Shown here: positions 1-8,979 of the stretch, piece by piece
How the letters are laid out: each line of letters starts with the position of its first letter
Position numbering within the stretch: position 1 is the stretch's first letter
NCBI GenBank assembly: GCA_050331475.1
Contig: JBHJGU010000013.1
Location: 1-34,000 of the forward strand
DNA from: JBHJGU01 sp050331475
Lineage (GTDB): Bacteria; Pseudomonadota; Alphaproteobacteria; Caulobacterales; Maricaulaceae
Direction: 5' to 3'
Length of the DNA: 34,000 nt
The notes under the pieces: model-generated
What the model was told of the DNA's origin: nothing
The model's input: the letters and a program-made list of their open reading frames with translations, nothing else
The model's database searches: none
Made by a program: the position numbers and the translations under genes

Positions 1-13
1 GGGGGGGGGGGGG
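1..13. other. Poly-G run at the window edge
   Basis: The first 13 bases are all G, followed by one C and three more G. On the minus strand the run would be read as proline codons at the cut end of the ATP-grasp gene. A run this long at the very edge of a sequence can be a genuine homopolymer, but it is also a typical artefact at contig ends, so the last few residues of the first gene should not be trusted. Confidence 0.5.
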
Positions 14-723
14 CGGGCGACGCCGGTGACCGCATAGCCCGTGCCGTCCGCGCGGTCGGTTCGGCCGATCTCCACCACCACGCCGCCAAGCACATCACCC
101 TCATGGGCGGCGAAATAGGCGTTCTGGCGCGGGCCTTGGACGAAGCGTTGCACGCACACCGTCTCATGGGGCTCAGGCCAGCTTGGAACCCGGCGCGCCA
201 GATCGGCCGCGTCCTGGGCGATCACGGCCTTTTCCCCAAACACATAAGCGGTTGAGTCCACTGGCTTGACGATGATCGGAAAGCCAATATCGGCAGCCTC
301 CGCGATCAGCGCCTTATGGTCGGGGACAATGGCGCGGCGCGCCAAGCCGACCCCCAGCGCGTCGCACACTGCAAAAAGGCCCGCTTTGTCCGCGCAGGCG
401 CGCACGATCTCAGCGTCCGGGGCGACGACGAGGGCGTGAGCGTCGAAGGCCGCGCGTCGCTGCGCCACCACCCGGGCGGCCACTTCGCTGATCGGGATCA
501 CCGCATCAACCGGATGCGCGCTCAGGCGCTCCAGAATGACGGCGCTGGCGGCGTCGGGTTCGGCGTCCAGCGGCGGATGCCGGAACGTGTCCGCCACGCA
601 ATTGGACCAGAACAGATAGGGATCTAAACCGTCCACGCCGGCGTCGACCGTCCAACCCGCACGCGCCAAGCTACGCGCCACGGTCAGGGACGCGCGCAAA
701 TTACCGATCAACAGAGCCCGCAT
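1..723 (-). CDS. ATP-grasp domain protein, N-terminal part (cut by window edge)
   Basis: An open frame runs from an ATG at 723 to base 1 without a stop, giving 241 residues and lacking the C-terminus. The start follows a GGGAGG ribosome site. The N-terminus (MRALLIGN...) resembles the nucleotide-like N-terminal fold of ATP-grasp enzymes. It is followed by the linker and the first ATP-grasp subdomain, with the segment GFPIIVKPVDSTA containing the lysine expected to bind ATP phosphate (about residue 152), then a V-C-V-Q-R-F-V-Q-G segment like the usual E-x-F/Y-I-x-G region. Family members ligate a carboxylate to an amine or thiol using ATP; carbamoyl-phosphate-synthase-like single-chain versions often sit in amino-acid ligase or surface-polymer loci. 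The substrate cannot be inferred. It lies 86 bases downstream of the hybrid kinase gene on the same strand and may be co-transcribed. Confidence 0.75.
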   Translation of the reverse strand, partial: MRALLIGNLRASLTVARSLARAGWTVDAGVDGLDPYLFWSNCVADTFRHPPLDAEPDAASAVILERLSAHPVDAVIPISEVAARVVAQRRAAFDAHALVVAPDAEIVRACADKAGLFAVCDALGVGLARRAIVPDHKALIAEAADIGFPIIVKPVDSTAYVFGEKAVIAQDAADLARRVPSWPEPHETVCVQRFVQGPRQNAYFAAHEGDVLGGVVVEIGRTDRADGTGYAVTGVARPPPP

Positions 724-809
724 AACCCTCCCCCCGGAGCGCGGCCTAAACTATTCAGTCACCGCACCGGAAAACACGAACAACCGGGTTCGACGTTTTG
801 CCCGACGCT

Positions 810-3398
810 TTAGGAGCCGACGGACACGTCTGACAAGCCGGCTTCCGGCCCCCGTGCATAAGCGCGAACCGTCTTGGAAAGCAGGGTCGGGTCGATCGGC
901 TTGGCCAACCACGCATTGAAATCCGCGGCCTCTCGCGCAATGCTAAGATCATCGAGCACGTTCGCGGTCACCGCCACGATCGGCGTCCGACCGGCCGCCC
1001 CCTTCAATCCCCGGATTTTAGCCGTCGCCTGCAAGCCGTCCATGACCGGCATTTGAACGTCCATAAGCACGATATCATAGTCTTGGTCCTGCACCGCTTG
1101 AAGCGCTTGCGCCCCGTCCTCCACCACATCGGTTTCACAACCCATCCGTTCCAATAAGGCGATCAGAAGGCGTTGATTGATCGGATTGTCTTCGGCCACC
1201 AGGATGCGCAGCGGATCGGGACCCGCCGGCGGAGCGTGGCTCCCCGCTTGGGACGGCGCCGCGGGCGCGGTTTCGGCCGGCGGCGTGGCGAGGGCCGGCG
1301 CGGTGACGACGGGCAAAGTGAACCAAAATTCACTGCCTTGGCCGGGCGCGGAGTTCAAACCGATCCGGCCGCCCATGCATTCAACCAGCTCTCGGCAAAT
1401 GGCCAGGCCCAGCCCTGTGCCACCGAACCGTCGGCTAATCGTGTCGTCGGCCTGGGCGAAGGGGGTGAATAGCGCGTCCTGACGGTCCTCGGCCACGCCG
1501 ACGCCGGTGTCGATCACGCCCACACGCAAGGTGTCCGCGTCTGAAAGACGGGCGAGCACGCGCACGCCGCCGCGTTCAGTAAACTTTACCGCGTTAGCGA
1601 TCAAATTGTTCAGCACCTGGCTAACCCGCGTTTTATCGAGCATCAACGCTGTGGGCGCGTTCGGATCAATCTCGGCTTTAAGGCTCAGCCCGCGCTCGCG
1701 CGCTTTCGGGGCGTAGAGCGCGATGGCGGCGTTGATGAGTTGGACGACGTCGGCCGGTTCGGGCGACACGCTCATGCGCCCGGCCTCCAACCTGGAGAAA
1801 TCCAACACATCGTCGAGAATGCGCGAGAGCATGCGCGCGCTCTCACGCGCCGTGGTGAGCTGGTCGCGCTGGGTCGGGCTGAGTTGGGTGTCGCCGAGCA
1901 GGTCCAACATGCCGATCACGCCCGTCATCGGCGTGCGGATCTCATGGCTCATGACCGCCAAAAACGCGCTTTTCGCGCGCGAGGCGGCTTCGGCGGCGCT
2001 GCGGGCGGCGTCTAAATCCCGGGTTTGTTGACGCAAGTCCATGTTCATCCCGCGCAAGCGCGCCAACCAGCGCCGCCGCCCACTTTGCAGCCGGCCCATG
2101 CGCGCCACCAACATCGCCAAGAAGACAGCTCCAATGGTGACGCCCAAAAGGTGTGACGCGGCGAACAAGGCGCCGCTGCGCGTGGCCGCCGCAATAATCT
2201 CAATCGCTACGAAGCTGGCGGCCAACGCCAGCCCCGCCCAGGCCAAACGCCGATCCAAGGTGCGCGCCGCGTTGGGGCGCACCAGCATGGCGGCGATCAC
2301 ACCCACCGCCAGGAGGCAGAAAACCTGGAACGGTTCGCGTAACAGGGTGATCGCGCCCGGAGGCGCCAAAATCTGTAAACCCGTCGAAACGGCGATGAAG
2401 GTCAAGGCGCCGCCGACCATAAACGCTGTGCGTAAAGGTGTGGGACGATCAGCAAACAAGATTTTCACAAACGCAAAAGACAAAATTGGGATCAAATACA
2501 TTGTTAAATATTCGAAAAAATATTTTGTGTTCAGGTCAAGCCTCGGCAGGAAATCCCAAACCGTGTCACTGATCAAAATTATCCGCGCCGACTCAACGAA
2601 AACCACAGCGGCGAACGCCGCATAGCCGCGCCGCCGGGTGTTCAAAGCCGCCAGCGCTAAGCTTAAAACGCCGGTCAGCGCCGTCAGCGCGGCGGCGGCG
2701 ACCGCAAGCGCATTCGCGCGGTTATGCTGCGCTTGCAGCAAATCGCGCGGGCCAATGCGCGGCGCTTCAATGAAACCGCCCTGCTTGTGAACCGCGTTGG
2801 ACACCACAACGGCCAATTCGAAATGGCTCAACGGCGGCAAATCGACAACGCCTCGAAGCGGGGTCGTCGCCCCGCGAGGACCGGTCATGGACATGGCCAA
2901 TCGTTGACCCGCCTGCCCTGCCGGCGGGTTTAGCGCGCGCACCCAAACCGTCGCATCCGACCGCAACCAACCTGGATCTAAAGCCAGGGGTCGATCCGTG
3001 GGCGCATCACGGATCCTCAGCCGATAGACCGCCTGGCCATGCCCACCAGTGAGTTCCGTTGTCCATCCGGGCCCCCAAACATCGGGGAGGCTAATGGGTT
3101 GATGGCTGTCGACGCCCGTAGGAAACGGGTCTAGCGGCTCGGCGGTCAACGGCGCGCGGCGAACCCGCCACCCCTCATCGAGCACAAGCACGCGCTTACC
3201 CGCCAGGGTCGCGTCAATACTGTCAAATTGCGTGGACGGGATTGACGCGGCATGGCTTGCCGCCGCGCCCAGCAAAGCCAGACCGGCGAGAAGAGCGATG
3301 AAAACTGCGCAAACCCGAGACCTCACCCGATGCTCCCATCGCCGAGATCGCTCGTTCGGCGCGATGATATTTAACAAACGGTATCCGTAGTCGCACAC
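810..3398 (-). CDS. Hybrid sensor histidine kinase/response regulator with 7TM-DISM-type sensor
   Basis: This 862-residue protein has, in order: a hydrophobic signal segment (about 27-50); an extracytoplasmic beta-rich sensor (about 55-215) of the 7TMR-DISM type; about seven membrane helices (about 229-425); a short coiled coil; a HisKA domain with the H-box SHEIRTPMTGVIG (phospho-acceptor His485); an HATPase domain with the N-box NLIANAVKF, the G1 motif VIDTGVGV and the G2 motif GGTGLGLAI; a proline/alanine linker; and a REC domain with the acidic pair in LVAEDNPIN and phospho-acceptor Asp780 in LMDVQMPVMDG. It should sense an extracellular ligand and phosphorylate its own receiver, then probably an Hpt or another partner. 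No partner is encoded nearby. A GTG at 3326, six bases after GGGAG, would start directly at the signal peptide (M-R-S-R-V-C) and is a serious alternative start. The membrane part contains an AT-rich patch (2461-2530). Confidence 0.93.
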   Translation of the reverse strand: MCDYGYRLLNIIAPNERSRRWEHRVRSRVCAVFIALLAGLALLGAAASHAASIPSTQFDSIDATLAGKRVLVLDEGWRVRRAPLTAEPLDPFPTGVDSHQPISLPDVWGPGWTTELTGGHGQAVYRLRIRDAPTDRPLALDPGWLRSDATVWVRALNPPAGQAGQRLAMSMTGPRGATTPLRGVVDLPPLSHFELAVVVSNAVHKQGGFIEAPRIGPRDLLQAQHNRANALAVAAAALTALTGVLSLALAALNTRRRGYAAFAAVVFVESARIILISDTVWDFLPRLDLNTKYFFEYLTMYLIPILSFAFVKILFADRPTPLRTAFMVGGALTFIAVSTGLQILAPPGAITLLREPFQVFCLLAVGVIAAMLVRPNAARTLDRRLAWAGLALAASFVAIEIIAAATRSGALFAASHLLGVTIGAVFLAMLVARMGRLQSGRRRWLARLRGMNMDLRQQTRDLDAARSAAEAASRAKSAFLAVMSHEIRTPMTGVIGMLDLLGDTQLSPTQRDQLTTARESARMLSRILDDVLDFSRLEAGRMSVSPEPADVVQLINAAIALYAPKARERGLSLKAEIDPNAPTALMLDKTRVSQVLNNLIANAVKFTERGGVRVLARLSDADTLRVGVIDTGVGVAEDRQDALFTPFAQADDTISRRFGGTGLGLAICRELVECMGGRIGLNSAPGQGSEFWFTLPVVTAPALATPPAETAPAAPSQAGSHAPPAGPDPLRILVAEDNPINQRLLIALLERMGCETDVVEDGAQALQAVQDQDYDIVLMDVQMPVMDGLQATAKIRGLKGAAGRTPIVAVTANVLDDLSIAREAADFNAWLAKPIDPTLLSKTVRAYARGPEAGLSDVSVGS

Positions 3399-3587
3399 TC
3401 ACGCCAATCACTGGCCATCACCGATAGGCGCGGTTTCAAGCCATCCGCCAGTCGAACATCCGCTAACCCTGACTTCGCCCCAAGCGTCGGCAGGACCTTG
3501 ACCGAAAACATCGAAAAACAGCGAACCCTTATTGACAGGCGATAATTAGCATGGCGAACTCTCGGCAATCGCCGGGGGGCGAGCAGA
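3399..3587. promoter_or_regulatory. Divergent intergenic region between kinase and ABC operon
   Basis: These 189 bases separate two divergent genes and must hold promoters for both. The right half is AT-richer than its surroundings and contains a TTGACA hexamer at 3532-3537, but the bases 17 positions further on do not make a convincing -10 element. I cannot place a promoter precisely. Confidence 0.35.
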
Positions 3588-4526
3588 ATGGGACGGCGTC
3601 GCCGAAAGGGCGCAGCCGACACGATCGTGCTTACAATCGAAAACTTATCAAAGACTTACGGTAATGGTGTTCGCGCTCTAAATAATGTGTCACTGAGAAT
3701 TGACCGTGGCATGTTTGGCTTATTGGGGCCTAACGGTGCGGGCAAATCAACTTTGATGCGGACCATCGCCGCTTTGCAATCTCCCGACGCGGGCTCGATC
3801 CAATTCGGCGATATTGACGTCCTCCAGAACCCGGACGACTTACGGCGAACACTCGGGTATCTGCCCCAAGATTTCGGTGTGTACCCCCGGATTAGCGCGC
3901 AAGACATGCTCGATCATTTGGCGATCTTGAAAGGGTTGACCAACTCGAAAGCGCGCAAAGAGGTGGTGACCGAACTGCTGCGCCAGACCAATCTTTACGA
4001 TGTGCGGAAAAAGGCGCTCACCGGGTTTTCCGGCGGCATGCGCCAGCGCTTCGGCATCGCCCAGGCGCTGCTCGGTGAGCCCCAATTGATCATCGTTGAC
4101 GAGCCGACAGCCGGTCTCGACCCCGAAGAACGTAACCGGTTCCATAATCTTCTCAGCGAGATCGGCGAAAATGTGGTGGTGATCCTGTCGACGCACATTG
4201 TGGAAGACGTCGCGGACCTTTGCCCGAGCATGGCGATCATGGCGCACGGACAAATTGTGGCGCATGGCGCGCCGGCGGACCTGGTGGCGGCTATGGCGGG
4301 CAAGATTTGGCGCGCTTTAATCACCAAAGCGGACGTGCCCAGCTATCGCGACCGCTATTCGGTGATTTCCACCCGGTTCACCGCGGGACAAGTCTCCGTC
4401 CACGTGCTTGGCGACGCCCAGCCGGGCCCCGAATTCGAGCTCGTCACCCCAGATCTTGAGGACGTTTACTTCGCGACGATCAAGTCGGCCGCGCCCGCGG
4501 GCGACGCCCTCGACCAAGCCGCCTAA
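3588..4526 (+). CDS. ABC transporter ATP-binding protein
   Basis: This 312-residue ABC ATPase has the Walker A GPNGAGKST (47-55), Q-loop Gln94, signature FSGGMRQRF (147-155), Walker B LIIVDEPTAGLDP (167-179) and switch His203. The last 100 residues are an accessory C-terminal region ending in the LEDVYFA motif common in ABC-2 type exporters. The assigned ATG (after a weak GGCGAG site) gives a basic 13-residue extension before the usual ABC start; a GTG at 3627 (V14) would remove it. It should energise the permease/peptidase fusion encoded 52 bases downstream, and the two form an obvious operon. The substrate is unknown. Confidence 0.94.
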   Translation: MGRRRRKGAADTIVLTIENLSKTYGNGVRALNNVSLRIDRGMFGLLGPNGAGKSTLMRTIAALQSPDAGSIQFGDIDVLQNPDDLRRTLGYLPQDFGVYPRISAQDMLDHLAILKGLTNSKARKEVVTELLRQTNLYDVRKKALTGFSGGMRQRFGIAQALLGEPQLIIVDEPTAGLDPEERNRFHNLLSEIGENVVVILSTHIVEDVADLCPSMAIMAHGQIVAHGAPADLVAAMAGKIWRALITKADVPSYRDRYSVISTRFTAGQVSVHVLGDAQPGPEFELVTPDLEDVYFATIKSAAPAGDALDQAA

Positions 4527-4578
4527 TCGCGATCCCCGTCCAGTCCCAGCCTGACCTTAAGCTCTCAAGGAGCGCGCC

Positions 4579-7500
4579 ATGTTTGGTTCTATTACCCGAT
4601 TTGAGCTGAATTATCAGCTTCGCGGCCCAGCTTTCATCGCTATCTTCGCCATCTTTTTCTTGTTGGTGTTTTTTGCAACCGTGTCCGATCAAGTCTCGAT
4701 CGGGGCGTCGAACACAGTCAACGCCAATTCCCCCTTCGCCATCACGCAAATCATCCAAATCATGAGCCTATTCGCCATGATCATCCCCACAGCGTGCTTG
4801 GCCACCACCTTGCTCAGGGACGAGGATTTCAAAACCGGGGAAATGTTTCACGCAACCCCGGTGAAACCATTGATATTCGTGGCCGGGCGCTTCACGGGCG
4901 GGTTATTAGTAACGCTGCTGGCGTTCGCCTCGGTCCCCCTCGGCGCCTTGATCGGTCCGGTGTTCGGCAAAGCGGTTGGCTGGTTGCAGCCCGAAGACCT
5001 CGGCCCGACGAATATCGGTCATTACGTTCAGATCTTTCTCGTCATGGGCGTGCCGAATATGTTCATCACGGGCATGATCTTGTTCAGTGTGGCGAACTTC
5101 ACACGCTCCATGATCATGGTGTTCGCAGCACTTTTATCAATTTATACACTATATTTTGCCGGAAATGCTATACTTAGCAATCCTGATCTGCGCGAATTCA
5201 TTGCGCTTGTGGATCCATTTGCTTTGAACACATATGGTTTTGCGACGCAATACTGGACACCGGCTGAGCGCAATACGATTGTTGCGCCGCTAGAAGGTGT
5301 TTTACTGTACAATCGGCTGATCTGGATCGGTGTGGGCTTGGCGCTCTTGGCGGCCAATTTTGCGTTTTTCTCGTTTCGTAAACCGAAAGCGATCCGGCGC
5401 AAGGCGGCTGGCGCGGCCGAGGCCGGCGATACGGTTCAGCAAATCGTGTTACCGCGCGTCGCGCCGAGCTTCGGCGCAAGCGCTCAGATGGCTCAGTTTC
5501 GTCAGCGCATCCGCTTCGAGATGGGCGTGGTGGTTAAAAACCTCGCCTTCTGGGTCTTGCTGCTCCTAGGCTTAGTGAACGCGTTGTCTTCGCTGTTGTT
5601 CACCAATAGCCTTTATGGCACCCCGCCCTATCCCGTGACCCGGCTGATGATTGACGCGCTCGTGGGCAGCTTCGCCTTCGTGCCCATCGTCGTGGCGGTC
5701 TATTACGCGGGCGAATTAGTCTGGCGGGAGCGCAATGTGCGGATGTCCGACATCGTGGACGCCACACCGACGCCGTCCTGGGTGTTTGTCGCCTCGAAAT
5801 TCATCGCTTTAAGCTTCGTGATTGTCGCACTATTCGGCGTGGCAATGATCACCGCGCTCTTGGTCCAATTGATCAAAGGCTTTACCGCTGTCGATATTGG
5901 TCAGTATATATTGCGGTTATTCGCCGATTTTGCTCTGCCCTTTGCGATACTGGCCGCGTTGGCGATCTTTTTCCAAGTCGTGTTCAACAATAAATGGCTC
6001 GGAATCATGGCGATGATTGTTTACACGATCGTGACACTTATCGCCGCCAATTATGGTTTCGACCACAACCTTTATCTTTACGGCGGTAGTCCCACCGCCC
6101 CTTACTCCGACATGAACGGGTATGGCCACTATCTCGGGATTAGCCTGTGGTTCAATCTCTACTGGGGTTTGATTGCAGCGGCGCTCATCGTTGTCTGCTA
6201 TCTGTTGTGGAACCGCGGCGCGCTGAGCCCGATTTGGCGACGGTTTGGCCAATTGCCTGCGCGGATTGGCCTGGCCTCGGGTGGAATATTAGCCGCCTCG
6301 CTTGTCGGCGCTGGCGTGGTGGGCGGTTATATCTTCTACAATACTAATGTCTTGAACACCTATCGGAACCAAGACGCCAATGAAGATCGCGCCGAAGCCT
6401 TCGAATTGGCTTATCGGGATCACGAGTTTGACCCGATCCCGCGTATTACAGCCGTAGAGTCTGAGGTTGATATTTACCCACGCCAACGGCGTTACACGAT
6501 CGACGGCAAGTATACGCTCATCAATGCCACAGACGCGCCGATTGAGCGGGTCATGATTGATTACAGCTACACTGCCGATGTAGAGGCTCAGTCGATCGAA
6601 GGCGCCACACTGGTCGAGTCCGACGACGACTACAATGTCTATTGGTTTGAATTCGACGAGCCCTTAGCGCCGGGCGCCACCACCCGGATGACCTTTAAGA
6701 CCGGCCGTCATGACCGCGGCTTCCGAAACTCCGGCAACGTGTCGACCATCAATTATAATGGAACGTTCTTTAACAACGGAGAGGCGTTCCCAGGCATTGG
6801 CTTTAACGCAGGCAAGTTGTTGCAAAATCCCCAGGAACGCCGCAAACGCGGCCTTGAAGAGCTTCCGCGGATTTACAAGCTTGAAGACGAACGGTTTTTC
6901 AACGTCAGCGGATTGCGACCCGACAGCCTGTGGGTCGACTTCGCCACGACCGTGTCCACCTCGGCCGACCAAATCGCCATCGCGCCCGGTTATCTGGAGC
7001 GGGAATGGGAAGAAAACGGCCGAAGGTATTTCCGTTACGTCATGGATGAACCGATCCAAAACTTCTATTCCTTCCAATCGGGAGACTATGTGGTTGCCGA
7101 GGGTCAATGGGAAGACGTGCAGCTCCAAGTCTTCTACCATGAGGATCATGAGTTCAATGTTGATCGCATGATTGAAGGCATGGCCGACAGCCTGGAATAC
7201 TTCTCCGAGCACTTCAGCCCGTTCCAATACCGGCAAATGCGGATCCAAGAGTTCCCGGCCTATCAGTCCTTTGCGCAATCGTTCCCGAACACGGTGCCTT
7301 ACTCCGAGGGCATCGGCTTCATCGGAGATGTTCGCGACCCCGATGACATCGACTTCATCTATTACGTCACGGCCCACGAAGTCGCCCACCAATGGTGGGG
7401 CCACCAAGTCTCGCCCGCGCCTGTGCAAGGCGCCGCCATGGTCACCGAGACCTTGGCTCAGTACAGCGCACTCAAAGTGTTGGAGAAGGAGTATGGCGCG

Positions 7501-8223
7501 GAGCATATGCGCCGGTTCTTAAAGTTCGAGTTGGACTCGTATTTGCGCGGACGGGCGGCCGAAAACCGCGAAGAACTTCCGCTCTTCAAGGAGGAAAACC
7601 AAGGCTATATCCACTATCGCAAAGGCTCCATCGCCATGTGGCTGCTCCAAGACATTATCGGCGAGGACAAGGTCAACCGCGCTTTAAATCGGTTAGCGGA
7701 CGAGTTCGGTTATCGGTCCGAGCCTTTCACACGCTCGGTGGACTTGATCCGGGTGTTGCGTGAGGAGGCGGGGCCAGAGCACGATGCGTTGATCACCGAC
7801 CTCTTTGAAAAGATCGTCCTTTACGATTTGCGGGTCGAAGACGCGGTGGCCAATGAACGCGACGACGGACGCTGGGACGTCGCCATGCGGGTCTTCGCGC
7901 GCAAGCTGGAAGCGGACGGCCAGGGCGAGGAGACCGAAATCGCGCTCGACAATCTGCCCGTCGATGTCGGCGTGTTTTCGACAAACTTAGAAAACGTCAA
8001 TTCCGGCACGGATCATATCTTGGCGTTTGAAAAACGCCCGCTCGACGCCTCGAATTTCGTGGTGGAGTTCGTCGTCGACGAGCGCCCCAGCCATGCGGGC
8101 GTCGATCCCTATAACAAGGTGATCGACCGGATTACCAACGATAACCTCAAGCGGGTCCGGTACGACGCGGCGCTCAACGATGCGGAGGGCGGCGGCGAAC
8201 CGCTTGCAAGCGCCGCGCCTTAA
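4579..8223 (+). CDS. ABC-2 permease fused to M1-family metallopeptidase
   Basis: This 1214-residue fusion starts at an ATG after AAGGAG. The N-terminal half holds two ABC-2-like membrane blocks (roughly residues 1-265 and 305-590), each with about six hydrophobic helices, so one chain may form the whole membrane pore. After a last helix (about 565-592) comes a large extracytoplasmic region with an M1-type peptidase domain. The zinc site is HEVAH at 933-937, with the third ligand probably Glu957 in MVTETLAQYSAL, and a likely catalytic Tyr lies in GYIHYRKGS. Two details differ from classical M1 enzymes: 19 rather than 18 residues separate HEVAH from the Glu, and the GxMEN substrate motif is replaced by YSEGIGFI. 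Fusions of this type are known in proteobacteria and Bacteroidetes, but their physiological substrates are poorly defined. A peptide exporter/processor is an inference. Confidence 0.94.
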   Translation: MFGSITRFELNYQLRGPAFIAIFAIFFLLVFFATVSDQVSIGASNTVNANSPFAITQIIQIMSLFAMIIPTACLATTLLRDEDFKTGEMFHATPVKPLIFVAGRFTGGLLVTLLAFASVPLGALIGPVFGKAVGWLQPEDLGPTNIGHYVQIFLVMGVPNMFITGMILFSVANFTRSMIMVFAALLSIYTLYFAGNAILSNPDLREFIALVDPFALNTYGFATQYWTPAERNTIVAPLEGVLLYNRLIWIGVGLALLAANFAFFSFRKPKAIRRKAAGAAEAGDTVQQIVLPRVAPSFGASAQMAQFRQRIRFEMGVVVKNLAFWVLLLLGLVNALSSLLFTNSLYGTPPYPVTRLMIDALVGSFAFVPIVVAVYYAGELVWRERNVRMSDIVDATPTPSWVFVASKFIALSFVIVALFGVAMITALLVQLIKGFTAVDIGQYILRLFADFALPFAILAALAIFFQVVFNNKWLGIMAMIVYTIVTLIAANYGFDHNLYLYGGSPTAPYSDMNGYGHYLGISLWFNLYWGLIAAALIVVCYLLWNRGALSPIWRRFGQLPARIGLASGGILAASLVGAGVVGGYIFYNTNVLNTYRNQDANEDRAEAFELAYRDHEFDPIPRITAVESEVDIYPRQRRYTIDGKYTLINATDAPIERVMIDYSYTADVEAQSIEGATLVESDDDYNVYWFEFDEPLAPGATTRMTFKTGRHDRGFRNSGNVSTINYNGTFFNNGEAFPGIGFNAGKLLQNPQERRKRGLEELPRIYKLEDERFFNVSGLRPDSLWVDFATTVSTSADQIAIAPGYLEREWEENGRRYFRYVMDEPIQNFYSFQSGDYVVAEGQWEDVQLQVFYHEDHEFNVDRMIEGMADSLEYFSEHFSPFQYRQMRIQEFPAYQSFAQSFPNTVPYSEGIGFIGDVRDPDDIDFIYYVTAHEVAHQWWGHQVSPAPVQGAAMVTETLAQYSALKVLEKEYGAEHMRRFLKFELDSYLRGRAAENREELPLFKEENQGYIHYRKGSIAMWLLQDIIGEDKVNRALNRLADEFGYRSEPFTRSVDLIRVLREEAGPEHDALITDLFEKIVLYDLRVEDAVANERDDGRWDVAMRVFARKLEADGQGEETEIALDNLPVDVGVFSTNLENVNSGTDHILAFEKRPLDASNFVVEFVVDERPSHAGVDPYNKVIDRITNDNLKRVRYDAALNDAEGGGEPLASAAP

Positions 8224-8250
8224 GCGATTGACATCGCCTAGCCCTAACGC

Positions 8251-8284
8251 ACCCGCCGGGCCAGCCGCGCTCGGCGGGTTTTTT
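8251..8284 (+). terminator. Rho-independent terminator
   Basis: A perfect 8-bp stem (ACCCGCCG at 8251-8258 pairing with CGGCGGGT at 8272-8279) is followed immediately by a run of T to 8284. The 13-base loop can itself form a short AGC/GCT stem. It lies 27 bases after the permease/peptidase stop and should end the ABC operon before the rfb genes. Confidence 0.88.
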
Positions 8285-8391
8285 GATCGAGCGCCGGCGC
8301 GAACAAAGGAAAAAGCGCCGCCCCTGGCCAGGCGGTCTGGGTTGAGCTACTCCGAACCGGTGAGAGCCAGCGCCCTTGCCCGGGAGACCCA

Positions 8392-8946
8392 ATGTTCACG
8401 CGCTTGGACATAGCCGACGTCGTGGTGTTCGAACCCAAACGGTTCGGCGATCATCGCGGTTATTTCTCAGAGACCTATAATAAACGACAGTTTTTGGAGT
8501 TCGGGCTCGCCGTCGAATTCGTGCAAGATAACCAATCGCTGTCGCGCGATCGTGGGGTTTTGCGTGGCCTGCATTTCCAAGCCCGTCCGTTCGCCCAAGA
8601 CAAGCTGGTGCGCTGTGTCGCCGGGGCGGTTTTCGACGTCGCCGTGGATATTCGTCATGGCTCACCCACCTTCGGCCGTTCCGTGAGCGCGACGCTCAGC
8701 GCCGAGAATGGCCGGCAGATCTTCGTCCCCAAAGGCTTCGCACATGGCTTTGTCACGCTGACCCCCAACACGGAAGTCGTCTACAAAGTCACCGACTATT
8801 ACGCCCCCGAGCACGATTTCGGGCTCGCCTGGAACGATCCGGCCATTGGGATTAACTGGCCAATCCCGGATGCGGAGATCATCTTGTCGGAAAAAGACCG
8901 CAAGCATCCGAGCTTGCGCGATGCGCCAAAATACTTTGAAGTTTAA
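8392..8946 (+). CDS. rfbC: dTDP-4-dehydrorhamnose 3,5-epimerase
   Basis: This 184-residue cupin-fold enzyme epimerises C3 and C5 of dTDP-4-keto-6-deoxyglucose in dTDP-L-rhamnose synthesis. The family pattern is complete: FGDHRGYFSE near the start, QDNQSLS, the catalytic base His61 in LRGLHFQ, the PKGFAHGF segment, and the catalytic Tyr131 in EVVYKVTDYY. The length matches the family (about 180). The ATG follows GGGAGA. It is the first gene of a plus-strand operon with rfbB and rfbD. The upstream region 8285-8391 must hold the promoter, but I see no clear -35/-10 pair. Confidence 0.96.
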   Translation: MFTRLDIADVVVFEPKRFGDHRGYFSETYNKRQFLEFGLAVEFVQDNQSLSRDRGVLRGLHFQARPFAQDKLVRCVAGAVFDVAVDIRHGSPTFGRSVSATLSAENGRQIFVPKGFAHGFVTLTPNTEVVYKVTDYYAPEHDFGLAWNDPAIGINWPIPDAEIILSEKDRKHPSLRDAPKYFEV

Positions 8947-8979
8947 GGCGCGGTCAGCCATTCCAAAGGCGCTAAACCC

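Noticed and set aside
2461..2530. Very AT-rich patch (about 24% GC by count), and a similar one at 5131-5190 (about 32%), considered as inserted DNA
   Set aside because: Both lie in frame within transmembrane-coding segments rich in Phe, Ile, Tyr and Lys, whose codons explain much of the bias; the frames are uninterrupted.
2041..2625. Basic 194-codon plus-strand frame opposite the membrane part of the hybrid kinase
   Set aside because: It is the antisense of hydrophobic helices, giving a Lys/Arg/Ala-rich product; the sense frame has a coherent 7TM kinase architecture.
3532..3560. TTGACA considered as the promoter of the ABC operon
   Set aside because: No acceptable -10 hexamer occurs at 16-18 bases; I list the region only as an undefined promoter area.
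6664..7506. A 280-codon minus-strand frame inside the permease/peptidase gene
   Set aside because: The sense frame carries the conserved HEVAH zinc motif and family sequence over this span; the antisense translation has no recognisable domain.
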